Source: Microcoleaceae cyanobacterium UBA11344
Lineage (GTDB): Bacteria > Cyanobacteriota > Cyanobacteriia > Cyanobacteriales > Microcoleaceae
Length of the DNA stretch: 19,455 nt
Direction: 5' to 3'
NCBI GenBank assembly: GCA_003483675.1
Contig: DMYK01000083.1
Span: forward strand, 242 to 19,696
Shown here: positions 5,537 through 17,300 of the stretch, one piece after another
Numbering within the stretch: the stretch's first letter is position 1
How the letters are laid out: every line of letters begins with the position of its first letter
Notes under the pieces: generated by a model
What the model saw: only the letters and a program-made list of their open reading frames with translations
What the model was told of the DNA's origin: nothing
The model's database searches: none
Program-made: the position numbers and the translations under genes

Positions 5537-8500
5537 ATGACCAATATTTTAGACCCAGAAAAAAAAGTTATTTCCTCCCAACAAGTGCTTCAAACGATCA
5601 AAGAAATGCGAAATAGACTGGAAGCACTCAATAGAGAAAAAACTGAACCGATCGCCATTATTGGTCTGGGTTGTCGATTTCCGGGTAACGCGAATAACCC
5701 GGGCGCATTCTGGAGTTTACTGCAACAAGGGATTGATGCTGTTGGGGAAGTACCACCGGGTCGATGGAATGTTGAGGCTTATTACGATCCCAACCCCGAA
5801 ACTCCAGGGAAAAGCTACACCAAACAAGGGGGATTCCTTCAGCAAGTAGACCAGTTTGATCCCCTATTTTTTGGCATTTCTCCTAGAGAAGCCGCGAGTT
5901 TAGACCCCCAACAAAGACTACTTTTAGAAGTGACCTGGGAAGCTCTAGAAAACGCCGGACAAACACCAACAAAACTCAGGCACAGCCAAACCGGTGTCTA
6001 TGTAGGAATTTGTACAGATGACTATGGCCAACGGTTTATGAATCTGGAGAATCTGTCCTCAATAGATGCTTATTCTGGCACAGGTAACGCCCGCAGTATG
6101 GCTGTAGGTCGAATTTCCCATTTCCTGGGCTTACAAGGGCCGAATATTCAGTTAGATACTGCCTGTTCTTCTTCTTTAGTAACAGTACATTTAGCTTGCC
6201 AAAGTTTGCGTTTAAAGGAATGTAATCTCGCCCTCGCCGGGGGAGTGAATCTGATTTTATGGCCATTAAGCACTATCGCTCGTTGCCAATTAAAAGCATT
6301 AGCAACCGATGGACGCTGCAAAACGTTTGATGCCTCGGCAGATGGTTATGGTCAGGGAGAAGGATGTGGGATGGTCGTGCTGAAACGTCTCTCGGATGCC
6401 ATAACCGATGGGGATACAATTTTAGCAGTAATTCGAGGTTCTGCTATCAACCATGACGGGCCCAGTAGCGGTCTAACAGTACCGAACAAAATGGCTCAGA
6501 AGGAAGTCATGCAGCAAGCTCTAAAAAATGCTAAAGTGGAACCCCATCATGTTAGCTATATAGAAGCTCACGGCACAGGAACCTCCCTGGGAGATCCGAT
6601 TGAACTAGAATCTTTAGCCGCAGTTTATGGGAAGAACCGGCCCATCAATCAACCCTTGGTTGTAGGTTCAGTGAAAACCAATTTCGGGCACTTAGAAGCC
6701 GCCGCCGGCATCTCCGGTTTGATTAAGATAGTTTTATCGCTTCAGCATCAAGAAATACCGCCCCATTTGCACCTGAAAACACCCAATCCCCATATACCTT
6801 GGCATCAACTTCCTCTCGTCATTCCCACTTCAGGCATTCCCTGGCTGCGAGGAAATCAGCCTAGAATTGCCGGGATTAGTGCTTTCGGAATTAGTGGTAC
6901 AAATGTGCATATGATTCTGGAAGAAGCACCAGAAACTGTCAAAACTGAAAAGTCTTTAGAACCTGATTTTCACCTCTTAACGCTTTCAGCAAAAACTCAA
7001 AAAGCCCTTGAAGAATTAACGATTGATTATGTCAATCATCTGCAAAATCATCCAGTATTAGAGTTAGGAGATATTTGTTTTACAGCCAATGCAGGACGTT
7101 CTCATTTTAATCATCGATTGGCTGTAATTGCTTCTAATAAAGCTGAACTGACTACAAAACTGAAAAACTTGGCAGCAGGTCAAGAAGTTACAGGGGTATT
7201 TTCTAGCCAAATCTCTAGTCACACAGGTTCACCCAAAATAGCGTTTCTGTTTACCGGCCAGGGTTCCCAATTTGTTAATATGGGTTGGCAATTGTACCAA
7301 ACTCAACCTACTTTTAGAAAAGCCCTAGAGCAATGTGACGAAATTCTGCGGCCCTATTTAGAAATCCCTTTATTACAAGTTCTCTATCCCACTGGAGAAA
7401 AGCATGACAAATCTCTACAACTTGATCAAACCATTTACACCCAACCGGCCCTATTTGCGATCGAGTATGCTTTAGCTCAATTGTGGCAATCTTGGGGGAT
7501 TAAACCTGATGCAGTCATGGGTCATAGTGTGGGGGAATATGTGGCTGCAACTGTCGCCGGAGTATTCAGTTTAAAAGAAGGTTTGAAACTGGTGGCGACA
7601 AGGGGAAGATTAATGCAGCAGTTGCCAACTGGTGGCGAAATGGTGTCAGTTTTGGCAACAGAATCTCAAGTAAAAGATGTCATTACTCCCTACGCATCAC
7701 AAGTTAATATCGCCGCGATTAATGGCCCCGAAAGCGTTGTAATTTCTGGTCTTGGTACAGCCATCCAAGCAATTTGTAGCCGGTTGACTGAGATGGGAAT
7801 TAAGACCAAACCTCTGCAAGTCTCCCATGCTTTCCACTCGCTTTTGATGGAACCCATGTTAGCAGAGTTTGAAATCGCAGCTAAAGAAGTTACCTACAGT
7901 CAGCCGCAAATACCGCTAATTTCTAATGTTACCGGACAGTTGGCAACAAAGGAGATAACTACTCCTGAATATTGGGTTAACCATGTCCGACAACCTGTGC
8001 GTTTCAGTCAGGGGATGCAAACTCTTTATCAGCAAGGATATAAACTATTCTTAGAAGTTGGAGCCAAGCCAATTTTGTTAGGAATGGGTCGTCAATGTTT
8101 GCCTGAAAATCAGGGAATTTGGTTGCCGAGCTTACGTCCCCCTCAAGAAGATTGGCAACAAATGCTCTTAAGTTTAGGACAACTTTATACACAGGGAGTG
8201 GCAATAGATTGGTTAGGATTTGAGCGGGATTATTCCCGTCGTAAGGTAGCATTGCCCACTTATCCCTTTCAACGACAACGCTATTGGTTGGAAGTCGAGG
8301 CAAACAAACAGAAACCCCAGGATGAAACCGTCTCTACACCTATTATTAACCTGCTGAATCAAGGTGCAACAGAGCAGTTAGCAACTGAGGTGGAATTGGC
8401 TGGGGAATTGACAGAACAAGAGCGGCAATTGCTGCCAAAAATACTGGAACTTCTGATTAAAAGACAGCAAAATTATTTACAATTCAAGGGGGGAACTGTT

Positions 8501-11344
8501 CACGAATATTATAATGCCGTTGCCACTTTAGGTCAAGAGCAAGCTGGAAGTCAAACAGATGGATTAGCAGAATCACCTTATTTAACTTTTGGTTTGTTCC
8601 CAGAAAAAGTCCCTGATTTTTCTTGGATTAAATGTCTTACAGAAGCGAATCAAGAACAATCTCGTGAGATGATTGTTGAGTCTCAAAAAGAGTTAAGGAA
8701 ACTTCTGTTTTCTTTAGTTGATTTTTCCTCTTGTCAAAAGGTTTTAGACTTTGGTTGTGGCTATGGTTCCGATTTGATTCAGTTAGCTGAAAAATATGAA
8801 CATTTGCAGCTAACTGGATATACGATTTCTAGTGAACAGGCTAAATTTGCTCTGCAAAGAGTCACTAAAAATCAACTCCAAGGACGGGTAAAAATCTTTA
8901 ATCGAGATAGTGCTAAAGATGAGTTTCCCGATTTTTATGATTTGGTGTTTGGGTTTGAGGTAGCTCACCATATTCTCGAGAAAAAGTCGTTGTTTGCTAA
9001 TATCGGCAATCATTTGAACCAACAGGGATATTTGGTGTTGGCAGATTTTATCTCTAATAGCGATTTTGCGATCGATCATCAAGAAACATCTTCTTACTTT
9101 ATTACTAAATCCGAGTGGGTAGAACTCTTGTCTGAACATCAACTTCAGTTAGTTGCTGCGATTGATGTTAGTCCAGAAATCTCTAACTTTTTGTATGACG
9201 CCGACTTTGAGCAAAGTTTAGAACAGTTGTATCAAAAAAATCGGGATGAAAATGTCAAGGCTGGGTTTAAGTCTTACTATCAGTTAGGCAAGGTTCTGAG
9301 TAAGGGATTGGCGAGCTATGTGTTACTGACGGCTCAAAAACAACCTCAGTTATCAAAACAGGAAATAGCAGCATGGAATCAACAAATGCTGGCACAATTG
9401 TCATCTTACTCCGAGGTGACACCCCAGCGCTGGCTCTATGAGTTGAAATGGCAACCTCAGAAACACTCAAACCTCCCAGAAAAAACGCCAAAACCGATAA
9501 CGGGAAATTGGTTAGTGTTGGTAGAACCGGGTGCTGTAGCGACAGAATTACAGCAAAAATTGGGAGAACAATGTGTTATAGTTTCTCCAGGTTTGAGTTA
9601 TAAAAAAATCGACGCAAAACATTACCAACTCAACCCGACTGCACCGGAAGAATTTGAGCAATTGCTGGATGAAATTCTAGCTCAAAATTTACAACTTCAG
9701 GGGATTATTCATCTGTGGAGTTTGTCAACAAGTGCCGGTGAGTTGGAAACAGCTTTAGAATGTAGTTGCGCTAGTTTGCTGCATTTGGTACAAGCTTTGA
9801 TCCAGACAAAACAGCCCCAGATGCCGCCTCTATGGGTTGTTACCCAAAGTGCAGGAAATGTTCAACAGACACCCCTGTGGGGATTAGGTCGGGTAGTTGC
9901 TTTGGAACATCCAGAATTGCCATGTCGGTTACTCGATTTGCCAGCAGATATCCAAGCAGAAGAAGTGGTGAGGGTGCTGTATCAAGAACTAACATTAACC
10001 ACAACAGAAAACCAAATCAGGTACGCAGGGGACTCGCGTCAGGTAGCGCGACTGGTACGCCGACTTCATCAGACGACGGAAGGGAAACAAGCTGTTAATA
10101 TTGTCCCTGAAAGTAGCTACCTGATTACGGGTGGATTAGGGGCTTTGGGATTACAATTAGCTAAGTGGTTGGTGGATAAGGGTGCTAAATATTTGGTACT
10201 GGTTGGCCGCCGGGAACCTTCAGAAATAGCACAACAAACTATTGCTCAATTAGAGCAGGTGGGAACACAAGTATCGGTGTTGTTGGCAGATGTTTCTGTT
10301 GAAAAAGATGTGGCTAATGTTCTGAAACAAGTTAAAATGTCTCTGCCACCTTTGCGGGGTGTGATTCATGCCGCCGGAGTCTTGGATGATGGGGTTTTAC
10401 AACAGATGAATTGGCAACGCTTTAAAAAGGTAATGGCTCCAAAAGTTCAAGGAGCATGGCATCTACATCAGTTAACTAAGGAGTTGCCGTTAGATTTGTT
10501 TGTTTGTTTTTCCTCGGCGGCGTCGGTTTTGGGTTCAACAGGACAAGGGAATTATGCGGCGGCGAATGCTTTTCTGGATGGTTTGGTTCATCATCGTCGA
10601 AGCTTGGGATTGGCCGGTTTGAGCGTCAATTGGGGAGCTTGGGGAGAAGGAGGTATGGCGTCTCGTTTGACAAGTCAGTTGCAGAGTCGGATTCGTTCTT
10701 TGGGGATAGGTAGCATTCCACCGGCACAGGGATTGCAGATTTTGACGCAGTTATTAGAAGAATCGGCAACCCAAGTGACAGTAGCTCCCATTGATTGGTC
10801 TCGGTTTGCAGCTATGTTACCTTCTGGGATGAAAATGCCGGTTTTGGAGGAAATGGAATGCTATTACAGGCAAGATTACAAGCAAGATTACAGGCAAGAT
10901 GCCTGTGCTACAGAACCAACTGCACATCACCCATTTTTGTTAGAATTGAAGGCAGCAAAAAATAGCGATCGCACCCAATTAATGACGAATTATTTGCAAG
11001 GTGTGGTAGCTAAATTACTGGGATATCCTGACCCTCAAATACTAGACCCACAGTTAGGATTTTTTGATCTGGGAATGGATTCTTTGCTGTCTTTAGAACT
11101 CAGAAATCTGTTGCAAACCCGTTTGGCTTGTTCGGTGTCTGCCACCATGTTATTTGAGTACACTAATATTGAGGCTCTCGCTGAGTATTTAACGACAGAG
11201 GTTTTGGCAGAAAAGTTAGAAGCGAATATTCAGAGTTCCGATTCACAGCAGACAGAATTGCCCTCTGTTTCTGGTGAGCAAGTGACAGACGCGATCGCGC
11301 AAAAATTCCAACAGATCCAAAACCTACTCAATCAGGGGTTCTGA
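5537..11344 (+). CDS. PKS2: modular polyketide synthase KS-AT-MT-KR-ACP
   Basis: A 1935-residue subunit holding one complete extension module. An N-terminal helix (about 12-34) is a docking segment. KS 36-465: Cys210, His345, His385. AT 565-920: GQGSQ, nucleophile Ser664 in GHSVGE, HAFH 764-767, hence malonyl-CoA. Methyltransferase about 985-1265: SAM motif [11 protein letters not shown] at 1069-1079. KR about 1300-1760: TGGLGALG 1531-1538, K1636, S1660, Y1673, N1677, and LDD 1616-1618 (B type, D-hydroxyl). ACP about 1812-1890: GMDSL with Ser1849 for phosphopantetheine. C-terminal docking tail about 1913-1935. No DH or ER is seen, so it adds a beta-hydroxy unit plus a methyl group. The short MT placed between AT and KR resembles the CurL-type O-MT rather than a C-MT with the GAGTGGTT motif, so a methoxy is favoured. 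A repeat-derived [14 protein letters not shown] segment sits between KR and ACP. The product passes to PKS3. Confidence 0.95.
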   Translation: MTNILDPEKKVISSQQVLQTIKEMRNRLEALNREKTEPIAIIGLGCRFPGNANNPGAFWSLLQQGIDAVGEVPPGRWNVEAYYDPNPETPGKSYTKQGGFLQQVDQFDPLFFGISPREAASLDPQQRLLLEVTWEALENAGQTPTKLRHSQTGVYVGICTDDYGQRFMNLENLSSIDAYSGTGNARSMAVGRISHFLGLQGPNIQLDTACSSSLVTVHLACQSLRLKECNLALAGGVNLILWPLSTIARCQLKALATDGRCKTFDASADGYGQGEGCGMVVLKRLSDAITDGDTILAVIRGSAINHDGPSSGLTVPNKMAQKEVMQQALKNAKVEPHHVSYIEAHGTGTSLGDPIELESLAAVYGKNRPINQPLVVGSVKTNFGHLEAAAGISGLIKIVLSLQHQEIPPHLHLKTPNPHIPWHQLPLVIPTSGIPWLRGNQPRIAGISAFGISGTNVHMILEEAPETVKTEKSLEPDFHLLTLSAKTQKALEELTIDYVNHLQNHPVLELGDICFTANAGRSHFNHRLAVIASNKAELTTKLKNLAAGQEVTGVFSSQISSHTGSPKIAFLFTGQGSQFVNMGWQLYQTQPTFRKALEQCDEILRPYLEIPLLQVLYPTGEKHDKSLQLDQTIYTQPALFAIEYALAQLWQSWGIKPDAVMGHSVGEYVAATVAGVFSLKEGLKLVATRGRLMQQLPTGGEMVSVLATESQVKDVITPYASQVNIAAINGPESVVISGLGTAIQAICSRLTEMGIKTKPLQVSHAFHSLLMEPMLAEFEIAAKEVTYSQPQIPLISNVTGQLATKEITTPEYWVNHVRQPVRFSQGMQTLYQQGYKLFLEVGAKPILLGMGRQCLPENQGIWLPSLRPPQEDWQQMLLSLGQLYTQGVAIDWLGFERDYSRRKVALPTYPFQRQRYWLEVEANKQKPQDETVSTPIINLLNQGATEQLATEVELAGELTEQERQLLPKILELLIKRQQNYLQFKGGTVHEYYNAVATLGQEQAGSQTDGLAESPYLTFGLFPEKVPDFSWIKCLTEANQEQSREMIVESQKELRKLLFSLVDFSSCQKVLDFGCGYGSDLIQLAEKYEHLQLTGYTISSEQAKFALQRVTKNQLQGRVKIFNRDSAKDEFPDFYDLVFGFEVAHHILEKKSLFANIGNHLNQQGYLVLADFISNSDFAIDHQETSSYFITKSEWVELLSEHQLQLVAAIDVSPEISNFLYDADFEQSLEQLYQKNRDENVKAGFKSYYQLGKVLSKGLASYVLLTAQKQPQLSKQEIAAWNQQMLAQLSSYSEVTPQRWLYELKWQPQKHSNLPEKTPKPITGNWLVLVEPGAVATELQQKLGEQCVIVSPGLSYKKIDAKHYQLNPTAPEEFEQLLDEILAQNLQLQGIIHLWSLSTSAGELETALECSCASLLHLVQALIQTKQPQMPPLWVVTQSAGNVQQTPLWGLGRVVALEHPELPCRLLDLPADIQAEEVVRVLYQELTLTTTENQIRYAGDSRQVARLVRRLHQTTEGKQAVNIVPESSYLITGGLGALGLQLAKWLVDKGAKYLVLVGRREPSEIAQQTIAQLEQVGTQVSVLLADVSVEKDVANVLKQVKMSLPPLRGVIHAAGVLDDGVLQQMNWQRFKKVMAPKVQGAWHLHQLTKELPLDLFVCFSSAASVLGSTGQGNYAAANAFLDGLVHHRRSLGLAGLSVNWGAWGEGGMASRLTSQLQSRIRSLGIGSIPPAQGLQILTQLLEESATQVTVAPIDWSRFAAMLPSGMKMPVLEEMECYYRQDYKQDYRQDACATEPTAHHPFLLELKAAKNSDRTQLMTNYLQGVVAKLLGYPDPQILDPQLGFFDLGMDSLLSLELRNLLQTRLACSVSATMLFEYTNIEALAEYLTTEVLAEKLEANIQSSDSQQTELPSVSGEQVTDAIAQKFQQIQNLLNQGF
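10863..10898 (+). repeat. three 12-bp tandem units in the PKS2 KR-ACP linker
   Basis: Three copies of ATTACAGGCAAG (10863-10874, 10875-10886 with one change, 10887-10898) encode successive Tyr-Arg/Lys-Gln-Asp units. The last copy runs into the palindrome at 10890-10906. The length is a multiple of three, so the PKS frame is kept. Confidence 0.85.
10890..10906 (+). repeat. short palindromic repeat inside PKS2
   Basis: ACAGGCA - AGA - TGCCTGT is a perfect 7-bp inverted repeat with a 3-base loop. It is the reverse complement, loop included, of the palindrome in PKS3 at 14043-14059. It lies in the linker between the KR and ACP domains, which tolerates insertions, and is read as QDAC. It looks like a dispersed cyanobacterial palindromic repeat inserted in frame. 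Confidence 0.75.
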
Positions 11345-11345
11345 C

Positions 11346-14300
11346 ATGAATCAACCTCTTTCATCCCAACAGTTACTTGAACTTTTAGAACAAGTTCACA
11401 ATAAATTGGAGGCAGTTGAGCGGGAAAAAACCGAACCTATTGCTATTATTGGTCTGGGTTGTCGATTTCCGGGTAATGTCAACGATCCTGCCTCATTCTG
11501 GCGATTATTACGCGACGGTGTAGATGCTGTCACGGAAATTCCATCAGACCGATGGGATATTGAAGCCTTCTATGACCCAGACCCCAAAGCAGCTTTTAAA
11601 GCTTATACCAAACAAGGCAGTTTCATCCAGCAAGTTGACCAGTTTGATCCCTTATTTTTTGGGATTTCTCCTAGAGAAGCCGCGAGTTTAGACCCGCAAC
11701 AAAGACTGCTTTTAGAGGTGACTTGGGAAGCATTGGAAAACGCCGGAATAGCGCCAAATCAGCTTAGAAATAGTCGCACGGGTGTATATGTGGGCATTTG
11801 CACAGACGATTATGTATCTAACCAAATTGTCAACACAGTGACTCAATTAGTCACCCAATCGATTACAAATCAAGAGATTTCCACCTCTGTTGATGCCTAC
11901 TCTGGTATTGGTAGCGCTCGCAGTATAGCAGTCGGTCGGATTTCCCATTTTCTCGGATTACAAGGGCCGAATATTCAGTTAGATACAGCCTGTTCTTCTT
12001 CTTTAGTTGCTGTACATTTGGCTTGCTGCGGTTTGCGTTTAAAGGAATCCAATCTCGCCCTTGTGGGTGGAGTTAACTTGATTTTGTTCCCAGGAAATAC
12101 GATTGCTCGTTGCCAAATCAAAGCTCTGGCGCCTGACGGTCGTTGCAAAACTTTTGATGCTGCGGCAGATGGTTATGGTCAGGGAGAAGGATGTGGGATG
12201 GTAGTCCTCAAACGTCTCTCGGATGCTATCAACGATAGGGATACAATTTTAGCCGTCATTCGAGGTTCTGCGACTAACCATGATGGACCGAGTGGTGGTT
12301 TAACTGTTCCCAATAAAAGGGCTCAGAAAGATGTGATTCAGCAAGCTTTGAAAAATGCCAGAGTAGAACCCCATCAAGTCAGCTATGTAGAAGCTCACGG
12401 TACTGGCACAACTTTGGGCGACCCGATTGAACTAGAGGCTTTAGCGGCAGTTTATGGGAAAAACCGCCCTCAAAATCAACCTTTGGTTGTGGGTTCAGTG
12501 AAAACCAATTTCGGACATTTAGAAGCTGCTGCGGGAATTTCGAGTTTAATTAAAGTCGTTTTAGCGATTAAAAATCAGGAAATACCCCCTCATTTACATT
12601 TTAATCAGCCTAATCCTTATATTCCTTGGAATGAGATTCCTGTGGTGATTCCTACTTCAGTCATGCCTTGGGAAAAGGCACCTCGTCTGGCGGGGGTGAG
12701 TTCTTTCGGCATGAGTGGCAGCAATGTTCATATCATTTTGTCAGAAGCTCCAGAAACGGTTAAATTAGAAGTCGGTTTAAACTGTCCTGTAAATGTGTTA
12801 ACGCTGTCGGCGAAAAGTGAAAATGCTCTCAAAGATTTAGTTAGTAATTATCACAATCATCTACAACTGTATCCCGAACAAAAACTACAAAATATTTGTT
12901 TCACCGCGAATACAGGACGCTCTCATTTTCAATATCGTCTCGCTGTGTTGGCAACAACTTCCGCCGAAATTCTGGAAAAATTAGCAAGTTTCCAGAGGGA
13001 AAATCAAGCGGCGGGGTTGTTTTCTGGTCAATTTCAAAATACTAGCAGACAACCTAAGATTGCTTTTCTATTTACCGGTCAGGGTTCTCAATATCAAAGA
13101 ATGGGATGGGAGTTATACCAGACTCAACCCCGGTTTCGTGAAGTTTTGCAGGAATGCGATCGCCTTCTGCAACCGTATTTAGAAATCCCTCTACTAAAAG
13201 CACTTTATTCTCATTTAGAAAATCCCGATCTTCTTGACCAAACCGCCTATACTCAACCAGCTTTATTTGCCTTAGAATATGCTTTATTTGAGTTATGGAA
13301 ATCCTGGGGAATAGAACCAGATGTTGTGATGGGTCACAGTGTGGGAGAATATGTTGCCGCAACTGTCGCCGGAGTTTTTAGTCTCGAAGAAGGTCTGAAA
13401 TTAATTGCTGCTAGGGGACGGTTAATGCAGCAGTTAACCCAAGCAGGTGAAATGGTTTCGGTGTTGGCTTCGGAGTCTCTGATAAGAGAAGCGATCGCAC
13501 CATACAATTCACAAGTAGCAATTGCTGCTTTTAACGGGATTGAGAGTATAGTGATTTCTGGAGAAACAAAAGCAATTAGAGCAATTTGTAGTAGCCTAGA
13601 ATCCCAAGGAATCAAGACTAAGCTACAGGTATCTCATGCTTTTCACTCCCCACTGATGGAACCGATATTAACAGAATTTGCAGCCGTCGCTCGCCAAATC
13701 AACTACAATCGGCCTCAAATTTCGCTAATTTCTAATATTACTGGCAAGCAAAATGATCAGAGTATTGCCACCTATCAATATTGGGTGCAGCATCTCAGAC
13801 AACCTGTGAGGTTTGCTCAGGGTATTGAGACGTTACATCAGCAGGGATATACAGTGTTTTTGGAAATTGGCCCTAAGCCGATTCTATTGGGAATGGGGCG
13901 TCAATGTCTCCCCAAAAATCAAGCAATGTGGTTGCCTTCTTTGCATCCACCCCAAACAGATTCGCAACAAATACTTTCTAGTTTGGCACAGTTGTATGTG
14001 CGGGGATTTAAAATAGATTGGTCAGGCTTTTACCAAGGTAGAACAGGCATCTTGCCTGTTAAAGTAACATTACCAACCTATCCGTTTCAACGGCAACGCT
14101 ACTGGATTGAAACTTTCCAAGCCTCACCCGAAAAACTCGCCTCTATTGTCAGAGAAAATAATCCTCCTATCGTTAACCAACTGAATCAAGGAGACCTTGA
14201 AAAGTTAGTTCAACAACTGTCAAAAACTGGTAAATTTTCCTCCGAACAGTTAGAATTATTCCCCCAATTATTAGGATTAATCTATCGAGAAAAATTAGAC

Positions 14301-17300
14301 AGAGCAACTTTCAAGAATTGGCTCTATGAAATTCAGTGGAAACCTTTAAATATTAGTCAGTCGCATCAGATTTTTCAACCAAGTCATTGGTTAATTTTTG
14401 CTGATTCCACAGGATTAGGACAAACCTTAAAGACTCAACTGCAACACCAAGGACATGAATGTAGTTTAGTTTATCGAGCCGATACCTATCAACATTCTGA
14501 GACAGGAATTTATTACATTAATCCCGAACAGCCCCAGGAATTTGAACAACTCTATCAAGCTATTGAAACCAGTAAATTACCCTTAAAAAAAATCATTCAT
14601 TTGTGGAGTTTAGATGCCACAGGCGAACAGAATTTAACCGTTTCTGCCTTAGAAACAGCACAACTTTGGGGATGCGGTAGCGTACTGCACTGGTTACAAG
14701 CTGTAGTTAAAAACCCCAAGACTAGCTTACCCCAATTGTGGCTAATTACTAGAGGATCTCAACCTGTATTAAACACAGAAAAAATAGCAGTTACTCAATC
14801 ATCCTTGTGGGGATTAGGTCGAGTAATATCTTGGGAACATCCGCATCTTTGGGGGGGGTTAGTAGATTTAGATCCCCAAGGTTCACAACAGGAAGCGGAA
14901 AGGCTACTGCAACTTGTAATAGACTCGCAAAAACAAGACCATCTCGCTCTACGCGGTGAACAATTATACAAAGCTTCTTTAGTCAAATATGACTCAGAAC
15001 AGCGAAAATTAGAAACCGGTTTTCTGTCTTTCCATTCTAATGCCACCTATCTAATTACTGGAGGTTTGGGAGCTTTAGGATTACAGATTGCCGAGTGGAT
15101 GGTATTGAAGGGAGCCAAATATTTAGTATTCATTAATCGCCACCAAGCATCTTTACAAGCACAGAAAACAATTGAGGGTTTAGAAACCGCAGGAGCTAGT
15201 ATTCATATCTTTTCTGGAGATATCTCCATTGAAGCCGATATTATCAATATATTAGACCAGATTCACACATCTTTACCGCCACTGCGAGGGGTGATTCATG
15301 CAGCCGGTATTTTGGATGATGGGGTTCTACAACATATTAGTTGGGAGCGTTTTACTCAGGTGATGGCACCGAAAGTAAAAGGTGCTTGGTATTTGCACCA
15401 ACTGACTCAAAATCTATCATTAGACTTCTTTGTTTGTTTCTCTTCAATGGCTTCGTTATTGGGCTCCCCCGGTCAAGGAAACTATGCGGCGGCGAATGCG
15501 TTTATGGATGCGTTGGCTCATTATCGTCGCCGACTGGGATTACCCGGATTAAGTATTAACTGGGGAGCATGGTCGCAAGCTGGGATGGCTACTCGCGTAG
15601 CGAGTCAGTATCAGAGCCGGTGGAAAACCTCTGGTATCAGTTTTATTACTCCAGAACAAGGGCTACAAATATTAGAAGAACTTCTACTCAATCAGTCTAA
15701 ACCACAGGTGGGGGTTCTACCCGCAGATTGGTCGATTTTGACAAAACAATGGAGTTTAGGATACCCCAATTCATTACTTTCGGAACTGTTAAAACAGGAT
15801 AAATTAGAACAGCAACCTGCAATAAAACAGAAGAATAATCAAGAAATTTTAGAGAAATTAAAAGCGGCAACGGAAACAGAATTTCAAGAGATATTGCAAA
15901 AGTATCTGCTCTCTTTAGTAGCTAATACCCTGCAAATTAATTTATCAGAAATTCCTTCCCAGACTAATCTGATTGAAATGGGTATGGATTCTCTGATGAC
16001 AATGGAGATTGTGAATCAACTGAGTCAGGATTTGAACTTTATAATTTATCCGAGAGAATTTTATGAACGACCGAGAATAGACTCCCTGACTGAGTATTTG
16101 AGTGCTGAACTTAGGAAGCAAGACACTGCTTTTAATTCCCCGCAACCCTCCCCAAAAACTTTAGAAATCTTAGAGACACAATCTATTCCTAATTCTCTTC
16201 CTCTAACTGCTAGTTCAGAACGTCTCCCTGGGATTATTTTTATCCTTTCCAGTCCTCGGTCTGGTTCAACGTTGCTGAGGGTGATGTTAGCGGGTCATCC
16301 TTGTTTATTTTCCCCACCAGAATTGCATCTTTTACCCTTTAATACTATGAGAGAACGAGAGGAACAACTCAAGCTTTCTCATTTGGGTGAAGGGCTCCAG
16401 AAGGCTTTGATGGAAATTTACAAATCTAGTGCAGCCGCTAGTCAAGCCTTAATTCAAGATAAATGCTTGCAGAATTTGTCTATTCAGAAGATGTATCAGG
16501 AAATCCAAGAAAATATAGCCCCCCGTTTGTTAGTAGATAAGTCTCCCTCATCTTCCATAAATCGTGCAATTTTAGAAAGAGCAGAATCTCTATTTGCTAA
16601 TTCTAAATATATTCACTTAGTTCGTCATCCCTATTCAGTGATTGAATCATTTGTGCGGATGCGGATGCAGAAACTAGCCGGATTTGGGGATGAAAATCCT
16701 TACCAAGTCGCTGAACAAATATGGACTAAGAGTAATCAAAATATCTTAGATTTCCTGACTGAAATAGAACCAGAGCGCCAGCATCAGATGCGCTATGAAG
16801 AATTGGTTAAAGAACCGAATAATATTTTATCACAACTCTGCGATTTCCTAAACATTGATTTTGATTCTGCACTTTTGCAACCCTACAAGGGCGATCGCAT
16901 GACTGAGGGTGTTTATGAAAGTTCTTTGTCAATCAGCGATCCCAACTTTCTTAAACACAATTCTGTTGATTCCAGTTTAGGAGACAAGTGGAAAACGATT
17001 CAATTACCTCATCAGTTAGGGGAGGAAACGCGACAGATTGCCAAGCAATTAAATTATGAATTGCCTAACCAGCTTGACAGGCTTTCCCCTGTTAGTAACA
17101 GCGAAGTTTCTATCACTCCTCCGAGAAAGAATCAGCAGGAGGAAAAGTTTTTGGAGTTCAAAGGAAAGCAGATTTGCTTGTGTAGTTGGGGTTCCCAAAA
17201 TCATCCTGTCGTCCTCTGTATTCATGGAATTTTGGAACAAGGATTAGCTTGGCAAGAAGTAGCGCTTCCTCTAGCAGCAAAAGGTTATCGGGTAGTAGCT

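Noticed and set aside
9832..10098. Plus-strand open frame inside PKS2
   Set aside because: It lies wholly within the KR structural subdomain in another frame, has no RBS, and its Ser/Arg/Thr-rich product looks like a shadow.
9434..10816. Possible dehydratase in PKS2 or PKS3
   Set aside because: No HxxxGxxxxP motif is present between AT and ACP; the region is fully accounted for by the MT and the two-part KR.
15591..15605. Perfect palindrome ACTCGC-GTA-GCGAGT in the KR of PKS3
   Set aside because: It aligns without a gap to the same place in PKS2 (ATRVASQYQSR versus [11 protein letters not shown]), so there is no sign of insertion; it may be chance or codon choice.
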